Below, in pieces: positions 1 to 5,902 of a stretch of DNA of 5,913 bases (position 1 is the stretch's first letter; every line of letters begins with the position of its first letter). Made by a program: the position numbers and the translations under genes. Location of the stretch: the NCBI GenBank assembly GCA_027055635.1, contig JALUMZ010000249.1, positions 1,271 through 7,183 of the forward strand. Direction: 5' to 3'. Source of the DNA: Campylobacteraceae bacterium (lineage in GTDB: Bacteria > Campylobacterota > Campylobacteria > Campylobacterales > Sulfurospirillaceae). Below the pieces are notes generated by a model. The model did no database searches. It had not been told where the DNA came from and saw only the letters and a program-made list of their open reading frames with translations.

Positions 1-1799
1 TTAATACAGTAGTTGAAGAAAATAGTAAAAACTTAAATAAAAACTCGTTAGCACTTAATTTGATTGTAAACAGAGGTGAAAAGATAGTCATCAAAAAAGT
101 TTTGTTATGTGGAGCTAAGAAGTTTGACTATAGTGATATAAGGTCATCTATTGCAAACAGACAAGAGGAATTTTTATCGTGGATGTGGGGATTTGACGAT
201 GGAGAGGTAAGGCTAGGTGATTTGCCGTATGATTCATCTAGGATAAAAGATTATTACCTGCAACATGGATATCTTGATGTAAAAGTAAGTAACCCATTTT
301 TAAAAGCTTATATGGATAGTTATTCTGCAAATCTTACCTATAGTGTGAGTGAGGGAGAGCAGTATAGGGTAAAAAGTGTAAATATTATTGCTCCAAAAGG
401 ACTGCTTAATACAAAAGAGATAATACCGGATCTGCATCTTCAAAAAAATCAGATGTTTAGCTCCAAAAGATTGAGAAAAGATATACAGACTATTGAAGAT
501 AAGGTAGCTGATTTGGGTTATGCCTATGTCAGGGTAATTCCGGATGTAAAAACAGACAAAAAAGCTCATAATGCAGATATAAACTTTATAGTTCAAACAG
601 GTCAAAAAGTCTATATAAATGATGTGAGAATTTCTGGTAATACCAAAACTATTGATAGGGTTATTAGACGAGAAGTCTATCTGGCTCCTGGGGATTTGTA
701 CAATAGGACTGATTTAAAAGAGTCAAAAAAGGCTTTAAAAAGAACAAGTTATTTTGAAAATGCAAATATAAAAGAGTTAAGAGTAAGCGACAACAAAATA
801 GACTTGTTAGTCAATGTAAAAGAGGCTAGAACTGCTTCCATAGGAGGCGGAATTGGATATGGGTCATCAGATGGATTACTTCTTAGTGCAAACTTATCAG
901 ATGGCAATATCTTTGGCTCTGGAATTAGAGCAGAAGTAAATATTGATAGATCTGATTCGGAATTGAGCGGAAAAATATCTTTGACAAATCCAAGAATTTT
1001 TGACTCTATTTATAGTTTGGGTGGAAGTGTATATAAGGCAAAATATGATTATACTACATACAATCAAGACACAGCAGGTTTTAATCTAAATCTTGGAAGA
1101 AAATTTGGAAAGTTTTGGAGTGGATCTGTCGGATATACACTAGAAAGCTCTCAGCTAAGTGATCTCTCAAGTACTCTAAATCCAGCTCTATATACAACTG
1201 ACAAAACTATCAAGAGTGCAATAACTCCCGGTGTATCATTTAACAATACAGATGATTACTATCTTCCAAGAAGTGGTATGAGTGCATCTTTAAGCGTAGA
1301 GTTTGCAGGTGTCGGTGGAGATGAAAAATTTGTGAAAACTAGAGGAAGATTTGCATATTTTTATGGATTAGAAGATAAGATTGATTATGATTTGATTTTG
1401 AGATATAGAGCAAGGTTCAATTATATTATAGACAATGGATACCTTCCAATTGGAGAAAAAGCATATATGGGTGGAATAAGCACTATTAGAGGTTATGCTT
1501 CTAGGTCAATATCTCCAAAAAACAGCAGTGGAGACTTGCTTGGTGGAACAATGATGTTTGCAAATAGTATCGAAGCAAGCTTTCCTTTGATAGAGCGACT
1601 TAAATTAAGAGGTGCTCTATTTTTTGATTATGGTATGACAGGGGAAGATAATTTGGATATAAAAAGAGCAGGAACCGGTATAAATCTTGAGTGGGTATCT
1701 CCTATGGGACCTATAAATCTGATCTTTGCAACCCCTCTAATGGAAGAGGCAGGAGATGATACGGCATCATTTGAATTTACAATGGGAAGACAGTTTTAA
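1..1799 (+). CDS. bamA: Outer membrane protein assembly factor BamA, 3' part (5' end outside window)
   Basis: BamA is the Omp85-family core of the BAM complex that folds and inserts beta-barrel proteins into the outer membrane. The frame is open to the left edge (first whole codon at 3), so the TTG at 60 is not the true start. About 598 residues are present; homologues run to roughly 740 residues in this phylum as I recall, so the signal peptide and first POTRA domains are missing. Visible are a POTRA-like unit before about residue 120, then POTRA units beginning near YRVKSVNI and VYINDVRISGNT, the latter with the typical RREVYLAPGDLYN and LKRTSYFENANI segments. The barrel starts near TASIGGGIGYGS. 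The IRGY motif at 1485-1496 matches the conserved VRGF/Y motif of loop 6, and the C-terminal FEFTMGRQF is a classic beta-signal ending in Phe. The stop codon lies inside the left repeat of the adjacent element. Family identity is secure. Confidence 0.95.
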   Translation, partial: NTVVEENSKNLNKNSLALNLIVNRGEKIVIKKVLLCGAKKFDYSDIRSSIANRQEEFLSWMWGFDDGEVRLGDLPYDSSRIKDYYLQHGYLDVKVSNPFLKAYMDSYSANLTYSVSEGEQYRVKSVNIIAPKGLLNTKEIIPDLHLQKNQMFSSKRLRKDIQTIEDKVADLGYAYVRVIPDVKTDKKAHNADINFIVQTGQKVYINDVRISGNTKTIDRVIRREVYLAPGDLYNRTDLKESKKALKRTSYFENANIKELRVSDNKIDLLVNVKEARTASIGGGIGYGSSDGLLLSANLSDGNIFGSGIRAEVNIDRSDSELSGKISLTNPRIFDSIYSLGGSVYKAKYDYTTYNQDTAGFNLNLGRKFGKFWSGSVGYTLESSQLSDLSSTLNPALYTTDKTIKSAITPGVSFNNTDDYYLPRSGMSASLSVEFAGVGGDEKFVKTRGRFAYFYGLEDKIDYDLILRYRARFNYIIDNGYLPIGEKAYMGGISTIRGYASRSISPKNSSGDLLGGTMMFANSIEASFPLIERLKLRGALFFDYGMTGEDNLDIKRAGTGINLEWVSPMGPINLIFATPLMEEAGDDTASFEFTMGRQF

Positions 1800-1829
1800 C
1801 TGACCTTACGCACTAAACACATATCTGAG
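1797..1829 (+). repeat. Left terminal inverted repeat (contains the bamA stop codon)
   Basis: This arm is a 33/33 reverse complement of 2034-2066. It begins with the TAA stop of bamA and ends at ATCTGAG. Pairing stops at both borders: T1796 faces T2067, and T1830 faces G2033. If the first TA is a target duplication, the true transposon end is A1799. Confidence 0.95.
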
Positions 1830-1926
1830 TGGTATAAGTTGCTTATAAGTGCTAGGCAGTAAGATGCAGGAGCTACTAGTAGCTTCAAATCTTACTAACG
1901 ACGCAATTGTAAGCAAATTATACCAC
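1829..1926. repeat. Arm 1 of the element: nested hairpin of about 98 nt
   Basis: Three nested complementary segments are visible. Bases 1829-1848 pair with 1907-1926 at 18 of 20 positions, and one of the two exceptions becomes a G-U pair in RNA. Bases 1858-1865 (AGTAAGAT) pair perfectly with 1889-1896 (ATCTTACT). The tip is a perfect 14-bp palindrome, AGCTACTAGTAGCT, at 1871-1884. The registers are concentric, so they form one long stem with internal loops. Confidence 0.8.
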
Positions 1927-1934
1927 CCTTTGGG

Positions 1935-2033
1935 CAAAAAGATAAAGTATCATTTAGCTTCGTTAGATTTTTTCATCTTAGCTTTGGCTAGGCTTTCAAA
2001 AATCTGCCTCGTATATGGCACTTTCTCTTTTTG
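1935..2033. repeat. Arm 2 of the element: second imperfect hairpin
   Basis: Bases 1935-1948 (CAAAAAGATAAAGT) pair with 2020-2033 at 13 of 14 positions. Inside this, CAT 1951-1953 faces ATG 2015-2017, AGATTTTT 1965-1972 pairs perfectly with 1998-2005, and TAGC 1979-1982 pairs with GCTA 1987-1990 near the tip. The base of this arm (G2033) abuts the right terminal repeat directly. It is separated from arm 1 only by 1927-1934, part of the small CCCTTTGGG palindrome at 1926-1934. Confidence 0.7.
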
Positions 2034-2066
2034 CTCAGATATGTGTTTAGTGCGTAAGGTCAGTTA
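2034..2066 (-). repeat. Right terminal inverted repeat (ends 4 bp from the ppx stop)
   Basis: This arm is the exact reverse complement of 1797-1829. It begins CTCAGAT and ends GGTCAGTTA. The ppx stop codon (minus strand) occupies 2071-2073, so the element fills essentially the whole gap between the two convergent genes. Confidence 0.95.
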
Positions 2067-2070
2067 TATT

Positions 2071-3540
2071 TTAATTTTCTAAAACAATAGCAAATGAGGC
2101 AGGTTTTGCAAGCTTTTTAATGCACTCTTTTGCCAAGTATAGTTTCTTATCCGCTTTTATATATAGAGTGTGATTTTCGTATTTAAAAGTAAACTTATCA
2201 TCAATTAAGTCTTTATGCAAACAGTTTGACAAGGAGAGTATAAAGCTGAGCCAATTTACAGTTTTTATATCTGGCAGCAGATCTCCATAAGCTTTTAAGT
2301 CGTTTTGTGATGGAAGTTTTTTCATGTGGTACTTTATGAGTAGTGCAATGAGTATTTTTTCACTATGAGAAAAACCATAATTTAGCCCATTTATTATAAA
2401 ATAGAAGCTATGTAGGTTTTTTTCATAATAGTTTAAGCATATACCGATATTGTACAGTTTAGCCGATGTAAGAAGAATATTGAGATATTTTTTATCCATT
2501 TGATGCAGATACTCAAGTGCATCAAAAAGATCTTGTGCATATCTCACAATTGAACTATTTTGTCTGTTTTTTAGCCCAAATCTATCTGTGAGACTCTTTA
2601 GGCTGAGTTTGTAGTTTGGGGGAAATATATGGTTGGAGCTTCTTAGCAAATCGCATAGATATACCCCCTCTCGAACTCCCACCCCTGAAGTTATGATATG
2701 TTTACTATCTAGTTTTTTGCATACCTCTTCAAATATATACAGCCCTTCTCTGATAGTGTCAAGTCTATCTTTTTTTATATCAAAATTTTTTAAATTTTCT
2801 AGCGTTGAATTTTTGATTTCTCTTACAAGATGTATATACTCTTCAAGTTTATATTCAAATCCATGCACAGTTTCAAGCGGATAAGATGTATTTTTCATAA
2901 TCAACTCAGAAAGAGACCTGGTTGTACCACCAATTACAATTAGATTGTCATTTTTAAAATTTTGCGGTAAAATGGAAATAGATTGTTTTATGTGTTCACT
3001 TATCTCTTCACTATTTGCATCTTTATCTAAAAACAGTTCTTTTAGCCTTACTGTTCCTATGTTGATTGAGATTGTATCCATAATTTTTCGATCTCTTATG
3101 AGAGCTAGTTCAGTTGATCCCCCGCCTATGTCAATTGTGGTTGCATTTTCTATGGGCATTAATAGATTTCTAGCCGCAATACCTCCATAATACGCCTCTT
3201 TTTTTCCATCTATAATTTTTATATCAATCTTTAAGTTTTGCTTTATCTTCTTAATAAAATCTTGAGAATTAGGAGCATCTCTAAGGGCTGAGGTTGCTAC
3301 ACAAAAAATCTTATGACACTTTAGTGTGGTTATTATATTTTTGTATCCCTCAAGTGTATCATAAGTTCTTTGTAGAGGTATATCTTGTAGTCTGCCGCCA
3401 TTCTCATAGGCTCCCTCCCCAATTCTCACTCTGCTTTTTATCTCTTTTATTAAGTGATATGCTAGATGGCTGCTCTTTTCAAAGACAACCATTCTAGCAG
3501 AGTTTGAGCCAATATCTATAACAGCAGTTCTTTTTGCCAT
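2071..3540 (-). CDS. ppx: Ppx/GppA family phosphatase (exopolyphosphatase / pppGpp phosphohydrolase)
   Basis: This 489-residue cytosolic enzyme belongs to the ASKHA superfamily and is predicted to hydrolyse terminal phosphates of polyphosphate and/or convert pppGpp to ppGpp; sequence alone does not decide which. Phosphate-binding loop 1 is VIDIGSNSAR (residues 7-16). ATSALRDA lies at 82-89, the probable catalytic Glu is E115 in GKKEAYYGG, loop 2 is IDIGGGSTEL (136-145), and VIGGTTRSL at 202-210 and SGVGVREG near 290 complete the family pattern. A C-terminal helical domain of about 180 residues is HD-related. Where E. coli Ppx has, as I recall, LHEVG, this protein has LYNIG, so the metal-binding His/acid pair appears lost. 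The ATG overlaps the ferredoxin stop as TAATG, with only GAAGAG close upstream, so translational coupling is likely. The stop lies 4 bp from the repeat element. Confidence 0.93.
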   Translation of the reverse strand: MAKRTAVIDIGSNSARMVVFEKSSHLAYHLIKEIKSRVRIGEGAYENGGRLQDIPLQRTYDTLEGYKNIITTLKCHKIFCVATSALRDAPNSQDFIKKIKQNLKIDIKIIDGKKEAYYGGIAARNLLMPIENATTIDIGGGSTELALIRDRKIMDTISINIGTVRLKELFLDKDANSEEISEHIKQSISILPQNFKNDNLIVIGGTTRSLSELIMKNTSYPLETVHGFEYKLEEYIHLVREIKNSTLENLKNFDIKKDRLDTIREGLYIFEEVCKKLDSKHIITSGVGVREGVYLCDLLRSSNHIFPPNYKLSLKSLTDRFGLKNRQNSSIVRYAQDLFDALEYLHQMDKKYLNILLTSAKLYNIGICLNYYEKNLHSFYFIINGLNYGFSHSEKILIALLIKYHMKKLPSQNDLKAYGDLLPDIKTVNWLSFILSLSNCLHKDLIDDKFTFKYENHTLYIKADKKLYLAKECIKKLAKPASFAIVLEN

Positions 3541-3791
3541 TACTCTTCGCTAGTTAACTGTTCAAATTTAAGCTTTAACTCTTCCATACTTTCGATATTG
3601 TCCCTATCAGGTACTATACAATCAACCGGACAAACCGATATACAAGCTGGCTCATCATAGTGTCCGACACACTCTGTACAAATGTCAGGATCAATTATGT
3701 AGATAGGATCCGACTCTTCTATGGCACAATTTGGGCACTCGTCCCTGCACGCATCACAGGCTATGCATTCGTCTGTTATTAATAAAGACAT
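3540..3791 (-). CDS. yfhL: YfhL/Alvin-type 2[4Fe-4S] ferredoxin
   Basis: This 83-residue soluble electron carrier has two low-potential [4Fe-4S] clusters. Motif I is C9-x2-C12-x2-C15-x3-C19-P and motif II is C38-x2-C41-x8-C50-x3-C54-P. The eight-residue gap containing VGHYDEPA, plus a charged C-terminal helix (about 60-83), marks the Chromatium (Alvin)/YfhL type rather than the short clostridial type. By family rule, each cluster takes three cysteines from one motif and the fourth from the other. C58 in CPVDC matches the ninth cysteine I recall in Alvin ferredoxin; C22, in CPNC, is a tenth. The electron partner is unknown. The start is supported by AAGGAA 7 nt upstream. The gene overlaps ppx by one base, and the same pairing is known to me as fdxB-ppx in C. 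jejuni and HP0277-HP0278 in H. pylori. Confidence 0.95.
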   Translation of the reverse strand: MSLLITDECIACDACRDECPNCAIEESDPIYIIDPDICTECVGHYDEPACISVCPVDCIVPDRDNIESMEELKLKFEQLTSEE

Positions 3792-3798
3792 TTTAATT

Positions 3799-3804
3799 TT
3801 CCTT
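3799..3804 (-). promoter_or_regulatory. Ribosome binding site of the ferredoxin gene
   Basis: AAGGAA on the minus strand lies 7 nt upstream of the ATG at 3791. It supports this start and independent translation initiation despite the tight operon downstream. Confidence 0.75.
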
Positions 3805-3818
3805 AATCTCTGATTTTA

Positions 3819-3824
3819 ATCATA
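3819..3824 (-). promoter_or_regulatory. Possible -10 element for ferredoxin-ppx
   Basis: TATGAT on the minus strand in the 108-bp gap between the kinase and ferredoxin genes would give a leader of roughly 20 nt. No TTGACA-like -35 is visible, but primary-sigma promoters in this phylum commonly lack one. In such AT-rich DNA a chance match is easy. Confidence 0.35.
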
Positions 3825-3899
3825 TTTACATAGGATTAAAGCCTTTGTAATAGATAGAGAGATTTATACACTAAGTTTACTTTAGAAAAATTTAAATAA

Positions 3900-5201
3900 T
3901 CAATTTTTTGTAATTTTTTTTCTAGGAATTAAAATAGTAGCAACCGCACCGCTTGCATTTTTTCTATTATGGATAGATATTGTGATATTTAATGCATTTG
4001 CTGCACCTTTTGCTAGAAAAAGTCCAAGTCCAGCTCCTGATTTATTGCCAAATCTTTTAAAAGGTGCAAAAAGATCTTTACCTTCGTCTATTCCTCTGCC
4101 TTCATCAAGTATTTCTATTTGGTATCCTTGCTCTATCTCTTTTGCTAAAATAGATATGGTTTTTCCTCTTGGAGTAAATTTTATAGCATTTTGAACAAAA
4201 TTCTGTAAAATATGCACTAGTAAAGTAGGTTGTGTTTTTAATATGTATTTTTGAGGTGAAATACTAATATGAAATTTTTTCTCTTCTTGGTAGGCTAAGA
4301 TTTTAAAGTTATTAGCTCTCTCTTCTAGGAATTTTATCAAGTCTATCTCTATAGGCTCTTCAAATTGGGCACTCTCTTGCCTTCCAATCTCTAAGATATT
4401 GCTTATCATTTTATTCATCTCATTAATAGTTAAGATATTTTCTTTTAGAGCATCTTTATATCTTTGAGTATCCCTAGGTTTTAGCAGAGTCACCTCATTT
4501 TTGGTTTTCATTACGGCAAGTGGAGTTTTTAACTCATGAGAAGCACCTATAAATAACTCTTTTTGATATCTAGTGAATGTTTGTATTCTTTGTACCAAAT
4601 TATTTATACTTTTGCCAAGCGGTATGAATTCAATCGGCAAAGTTTTTGGATCTATTTTTTGTAAAAAACTTTCATTCATATTTGCTAATTTCATCGTTAA
4701 AGATTTTATAGGTAGCAGCAGCATTCTAGAGAGAAAAAGTGCATAAAAGAGGATCAAAAAAAGCATAATAAAATTAATGGTAATGATGTTAGTCTGGATT
4801 TCATTTAAAAGTTTATTTGTGTCGGATATATTTTTAGTGATTGAGATAAAAAGTGATTTTTTTTCATTGTAGGGATAGTATATAGTTAAATAGTGTATAT
4901 TGTGTTTTATAGAGGGTTTAAAGCTTATCTTTGATTTTACATCTTTTAGTATAATGGTTTTTACTATCTCGTTTTGCGCTTTTAGAGAAGATTCAAATGA
5001 AAATTTTTCAATTTTATTCAGATCAGAGGATTTCTCTACTGCTACTAGAGCAGCTTTATCTTTGAGAGATTTTGTTAAGTCTTTGTATATGGATATTTTT
5101 ATGTAGCTGTATAAAATAAAAGAGAAGATTACAATTAGTATTATGGAAGCTAATACTAATTGTAATACAAAACTTTGTCTTATACTTTTTTTGGAAAGCA
5201 A
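3900..5201 (-). CDS. Sensor histidine kinase, partner of the adjacent CosR/HsrA-type regulator
   Basis: This 433-residue inner-membrane kinase should autophosphorylate and pass phosphate to the overlapping regulator. TM1 lies at about 11-34, a periplasmic region of about 100 residues (35-137) follows, and TM2 lies at about 139-163. After these come a HAMP-like linker (about 164-212), HisKA with GASHELKTP (phospho-acceptor H222), then HATPase_c: N box with N334 and N338 (QNFVQNAIKFTP), G1 DEGRGID (366-372), F box FAPFKRFG (378-385) and G2 GAGLGLFLAK (389-398). All catalytic boxes are intact. The sensor region matches no domain I know. The protein contains no cysteine, which argues against direct thiol sensing. 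The start is TTG at 5201, inside the regulator's last codons, supported by GAAGAGG upstream; the next in-frame ATG is at residue 146, beyond TM1. The stop is TGA. Tight coupling makes the partnership very likely. Confidence 0.93.
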   Translation of the reverse strand: MLSKKSIRQSFVLQLVLASIILIVIFSFILYSYIKISIYKDLTKSLKDKAALVAVEKSSDLNKIEKFSFESSLKAQNEIVKTIILKDVKSKISFKPSIKHNIHYLTIYYPYNEKKSLFISITKNISDTNKLLNEIQTNIITINFIMLFLILFYALFLSRMLLLPIKSLTMKLANMNESFLQKIDPKTLPIEFIPLGKSINNLVQRIQTFTRYQKELFIGASHELKTPLAVMKTKNEVTLLKPRDTQRYKDALKENILTINEMNKMISNILEIGRQESAQFEEPIEIDLIKFLEERANNFKILAYQEEKKFHISISPQKYILKTQPTLLVHILQNFVQNAIKFTPRGKTISILAKEIEQGYQIEILDEGRGIDEGKDLFAPFKRFGNKSGAGLGLFLAKGAANALNITISIHNRKNASGAVATILIPRKKITKN

Positions 5202-5851
5202 AACCTATAACCTCTTCGTCTGACAGTCTCAATAGTTGAGATTTCTAATGGTTTATCCATTTTTTGACGAATTTGGTTAATGGCAACTTCTATGACATTT
5301 GGAGTTACTAGTTCAGGCTCTTCCCATATAGCATCAAGCAACTGCTCTTTTGATACAATTTGGTCACTATGACGAGCTAAGTGAGTAAGAACTTCAAAAG
5401 GCTTACCTTTTAGTTCGATCTCTTGGGATTTGTATGTTATTTTCTCTTCATCAGGATCTATAACTAACTCATCTATTTTGATAACATTTGTACCGCCAAA
5501 TCTCAATCTAGCTTCAATACGAGCAACCAATATATCAAAATCAAATGGTTTTTTGATGTAATCATCAGCACCAGCCTTTAAAGCTTTGATCTCACTCTCT
5601 TTGTCATCTTTTGCGGAGAGAACAACAGTAGCCGTTCTTGGTGTTTTTTGTTTTATGATATTTACTAAGTCTATACCATCTCCATCGGGCAACATCCAAT
5701 CTATTAGCACTAAATCATAATTCCTTATGCCTATATAGTACTCTGCATCCTTAAAATTTTCAGAGCTATCTGTTTGATAGCCAAACTCTTGAAGTCCTTC
5801 GGCTATAGTTCTGCCTAAAGTTACTTCATCTTCTACGATTAGAATTCGCAT
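5180..5851 (-). CDS. cosR: OmpR/PhoB-family response regulator, CosR/HsrA orthologue
   Basis: This is a 223-residue cytoplasmic transcription factor. The receiver (1-118) has the acidic pair E7/D8, phospho-acceptor D51 in LIDWMLPDGDG, S79 in VVLSAKD, and K101 in IKKPF, so it should be phosphorylatable. The winged-helix domain (about 122-223) contains KGKPFEVLTHLARH, QIVSKEQLLDAIWEEPE and VETVRRRGYRF-like sequence (here IETVRRRGYRF). This matches HsrA (HP1043) and CosR (Cj0355c) almost residue for residue as I remember them; those proteins are essential regulators of redox and general homeostasis. The only cysteine is C218, near the C-terminus. The gene heads the minus-strand cluster, overlaps the kinase by 22 bp, and lies upstream of ferredoxin-ppx as in C. 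jejuni. The ATG is supported by AAGGAA and a good promoter. CosR/HsrA identity is strong, but the regulated genes here are unknown. Confidence 0.93.
   Translation of the reverse strand: MRILIVEDEVTLGRTIAEGLQEFGYQTDSSENFKDAEYYIGIRNYDLVLIDWMLPDGDGIDLVNIIKQKTPRTATVVLSAKDDKESEIKALKAGADDYIKKPFDFDILVARIEARLRFGGTNVIKIDELVIDPDEEKITYKSQEIELKGKPFEVLTHLARHSDQIVSKEQLLDAIWEEPELVTPNVIEVAINQIRQKMDKPLEISTIETVRRRGYRFCFPKKV
5211..5217 (-). promoter_or_regulatory. Ribosome binding site supporting the TTG start of the kinase
   Basis: GAAGAGG on the minus strand lies 9 nt before the TTG at 5201, within the regulator's coding sequence. With no ATG or GTG start before TM1 in frame, it supports a TTG start and a 22-bp coding overlap. 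Confidence 0.5.
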
Positions 5852-5856
5852 TATTG

Positions 5857-5862
5857 TTCCTT
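5857..5862 (-). promoter_or_regulatory. Ribosome binding site of cosR
   Basis: AAGGAA on the minus strand lies 5 nt upstream of the ATG at 5851. It is a good match to the anti-Shine-Dalgarno sequence and fixes this start. Confidence 0.75.
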
Positions 5863-5883
5863 CAATTAAATTTTGATAAAAGG

Positions 5884-5902
5884 AAAATTATAGCATAATT
5901 TT
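5884..5902. repeat. 8-bp perfect inverted repeat over the cosR -10 element
   Basis: AAAATTAT and ATAATTTT are separated by AGC and centred on the -10 box of cosR. The position would suit an operator, perhaps for autoregulation. The arms are all A/T, so chance is a serious alternative. Confidence 0.35.
5887..5895 (-). promoter_or_regulatory. Promoter of the cosR-kinase operon (extended -10)
   Basis: TGCTATAAT on the minus strand is a perfect TATAAT with an extended TG motif. The predicted transcript start is near 5880 and the leader about 29 nt. The expected -35 position runs into the window edge and shows no TTGACA. This fits a primary-sigma promoter in an AT-rich epsilonproteobacterium. Confidence 0.65.

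Larger units (their letters stand above)
1797..2066. mobile_element. MITE-like non-coding element with perfect 33-bp terminal inverted repeats
   Basis: Bases 1797-1829 and 2034-2066 are exact reverse complements, and the 204-bp interior holds no credible gene. The outermost TA of each arm (1797-1798 and 2065-2066) can be read as a direct TA target-site duplication, which leaves a 266-bp element (1799-2064) with termini ACTGACC...GGTCAGT. A TA duplication is typical of IS630/Tc1-like and some IS5-group elements, so a non-autonomous derivative of such a transposon is the most economical reading. The interior is not random: it forms two more hairpins (1829-1926 and 1935-2033), so the single strand can fold almost completely as a three-way junction. 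It sits between the convergent ends of bamA and ppx. Alternatives are a structured RNA cassette or a bidirectional transcription terminator. I do not recognise the family; the repeat structure is directly visible, but mobility is inferred. Confidence 0.75.

Noticed and set aside
60..62. TTG at 60 as the bamA start codon
   Set aside because: The frame is open to the window edge with BamA-like sequence, and a start here would omit the signal peptide and the first POTRA domains.
1797..2066. Integron attC-like recombination site
   Set aside because: Only one GTTRRRY-like 7-mer (GTTAGAT, 1962-1968) occurs, with no paired RYYYAAC in the right arrangement, no cassette gene and no integrase nearby.
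1849..2082. A 77-codon open frame running through the element
   Set aside because: It lies entirely within hairpin-forming DNA, has no convincing ribosome site, reads through the right terminal repeat and resembles no protein I know; it is a by-product of the repeat sequence.
2633..3497. Plus-strand open frames opposite ppx
   Set aside because: They are antisense shadows of a well-conserved phosphatase gene, with no ribosome sites or recognisable products.
3871..3885. Weak dyad CTAAGTTTACTTTAG after the kinase gene as a terminator
   Set aside because: Only about four base pairs form, and no T-run follows on the minus strand.
3982..5106. Plus-strand open frames opposite the histidine kinase
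   Set aside because: They mirror conserved kinase boxes on the other strand and have no independent support.
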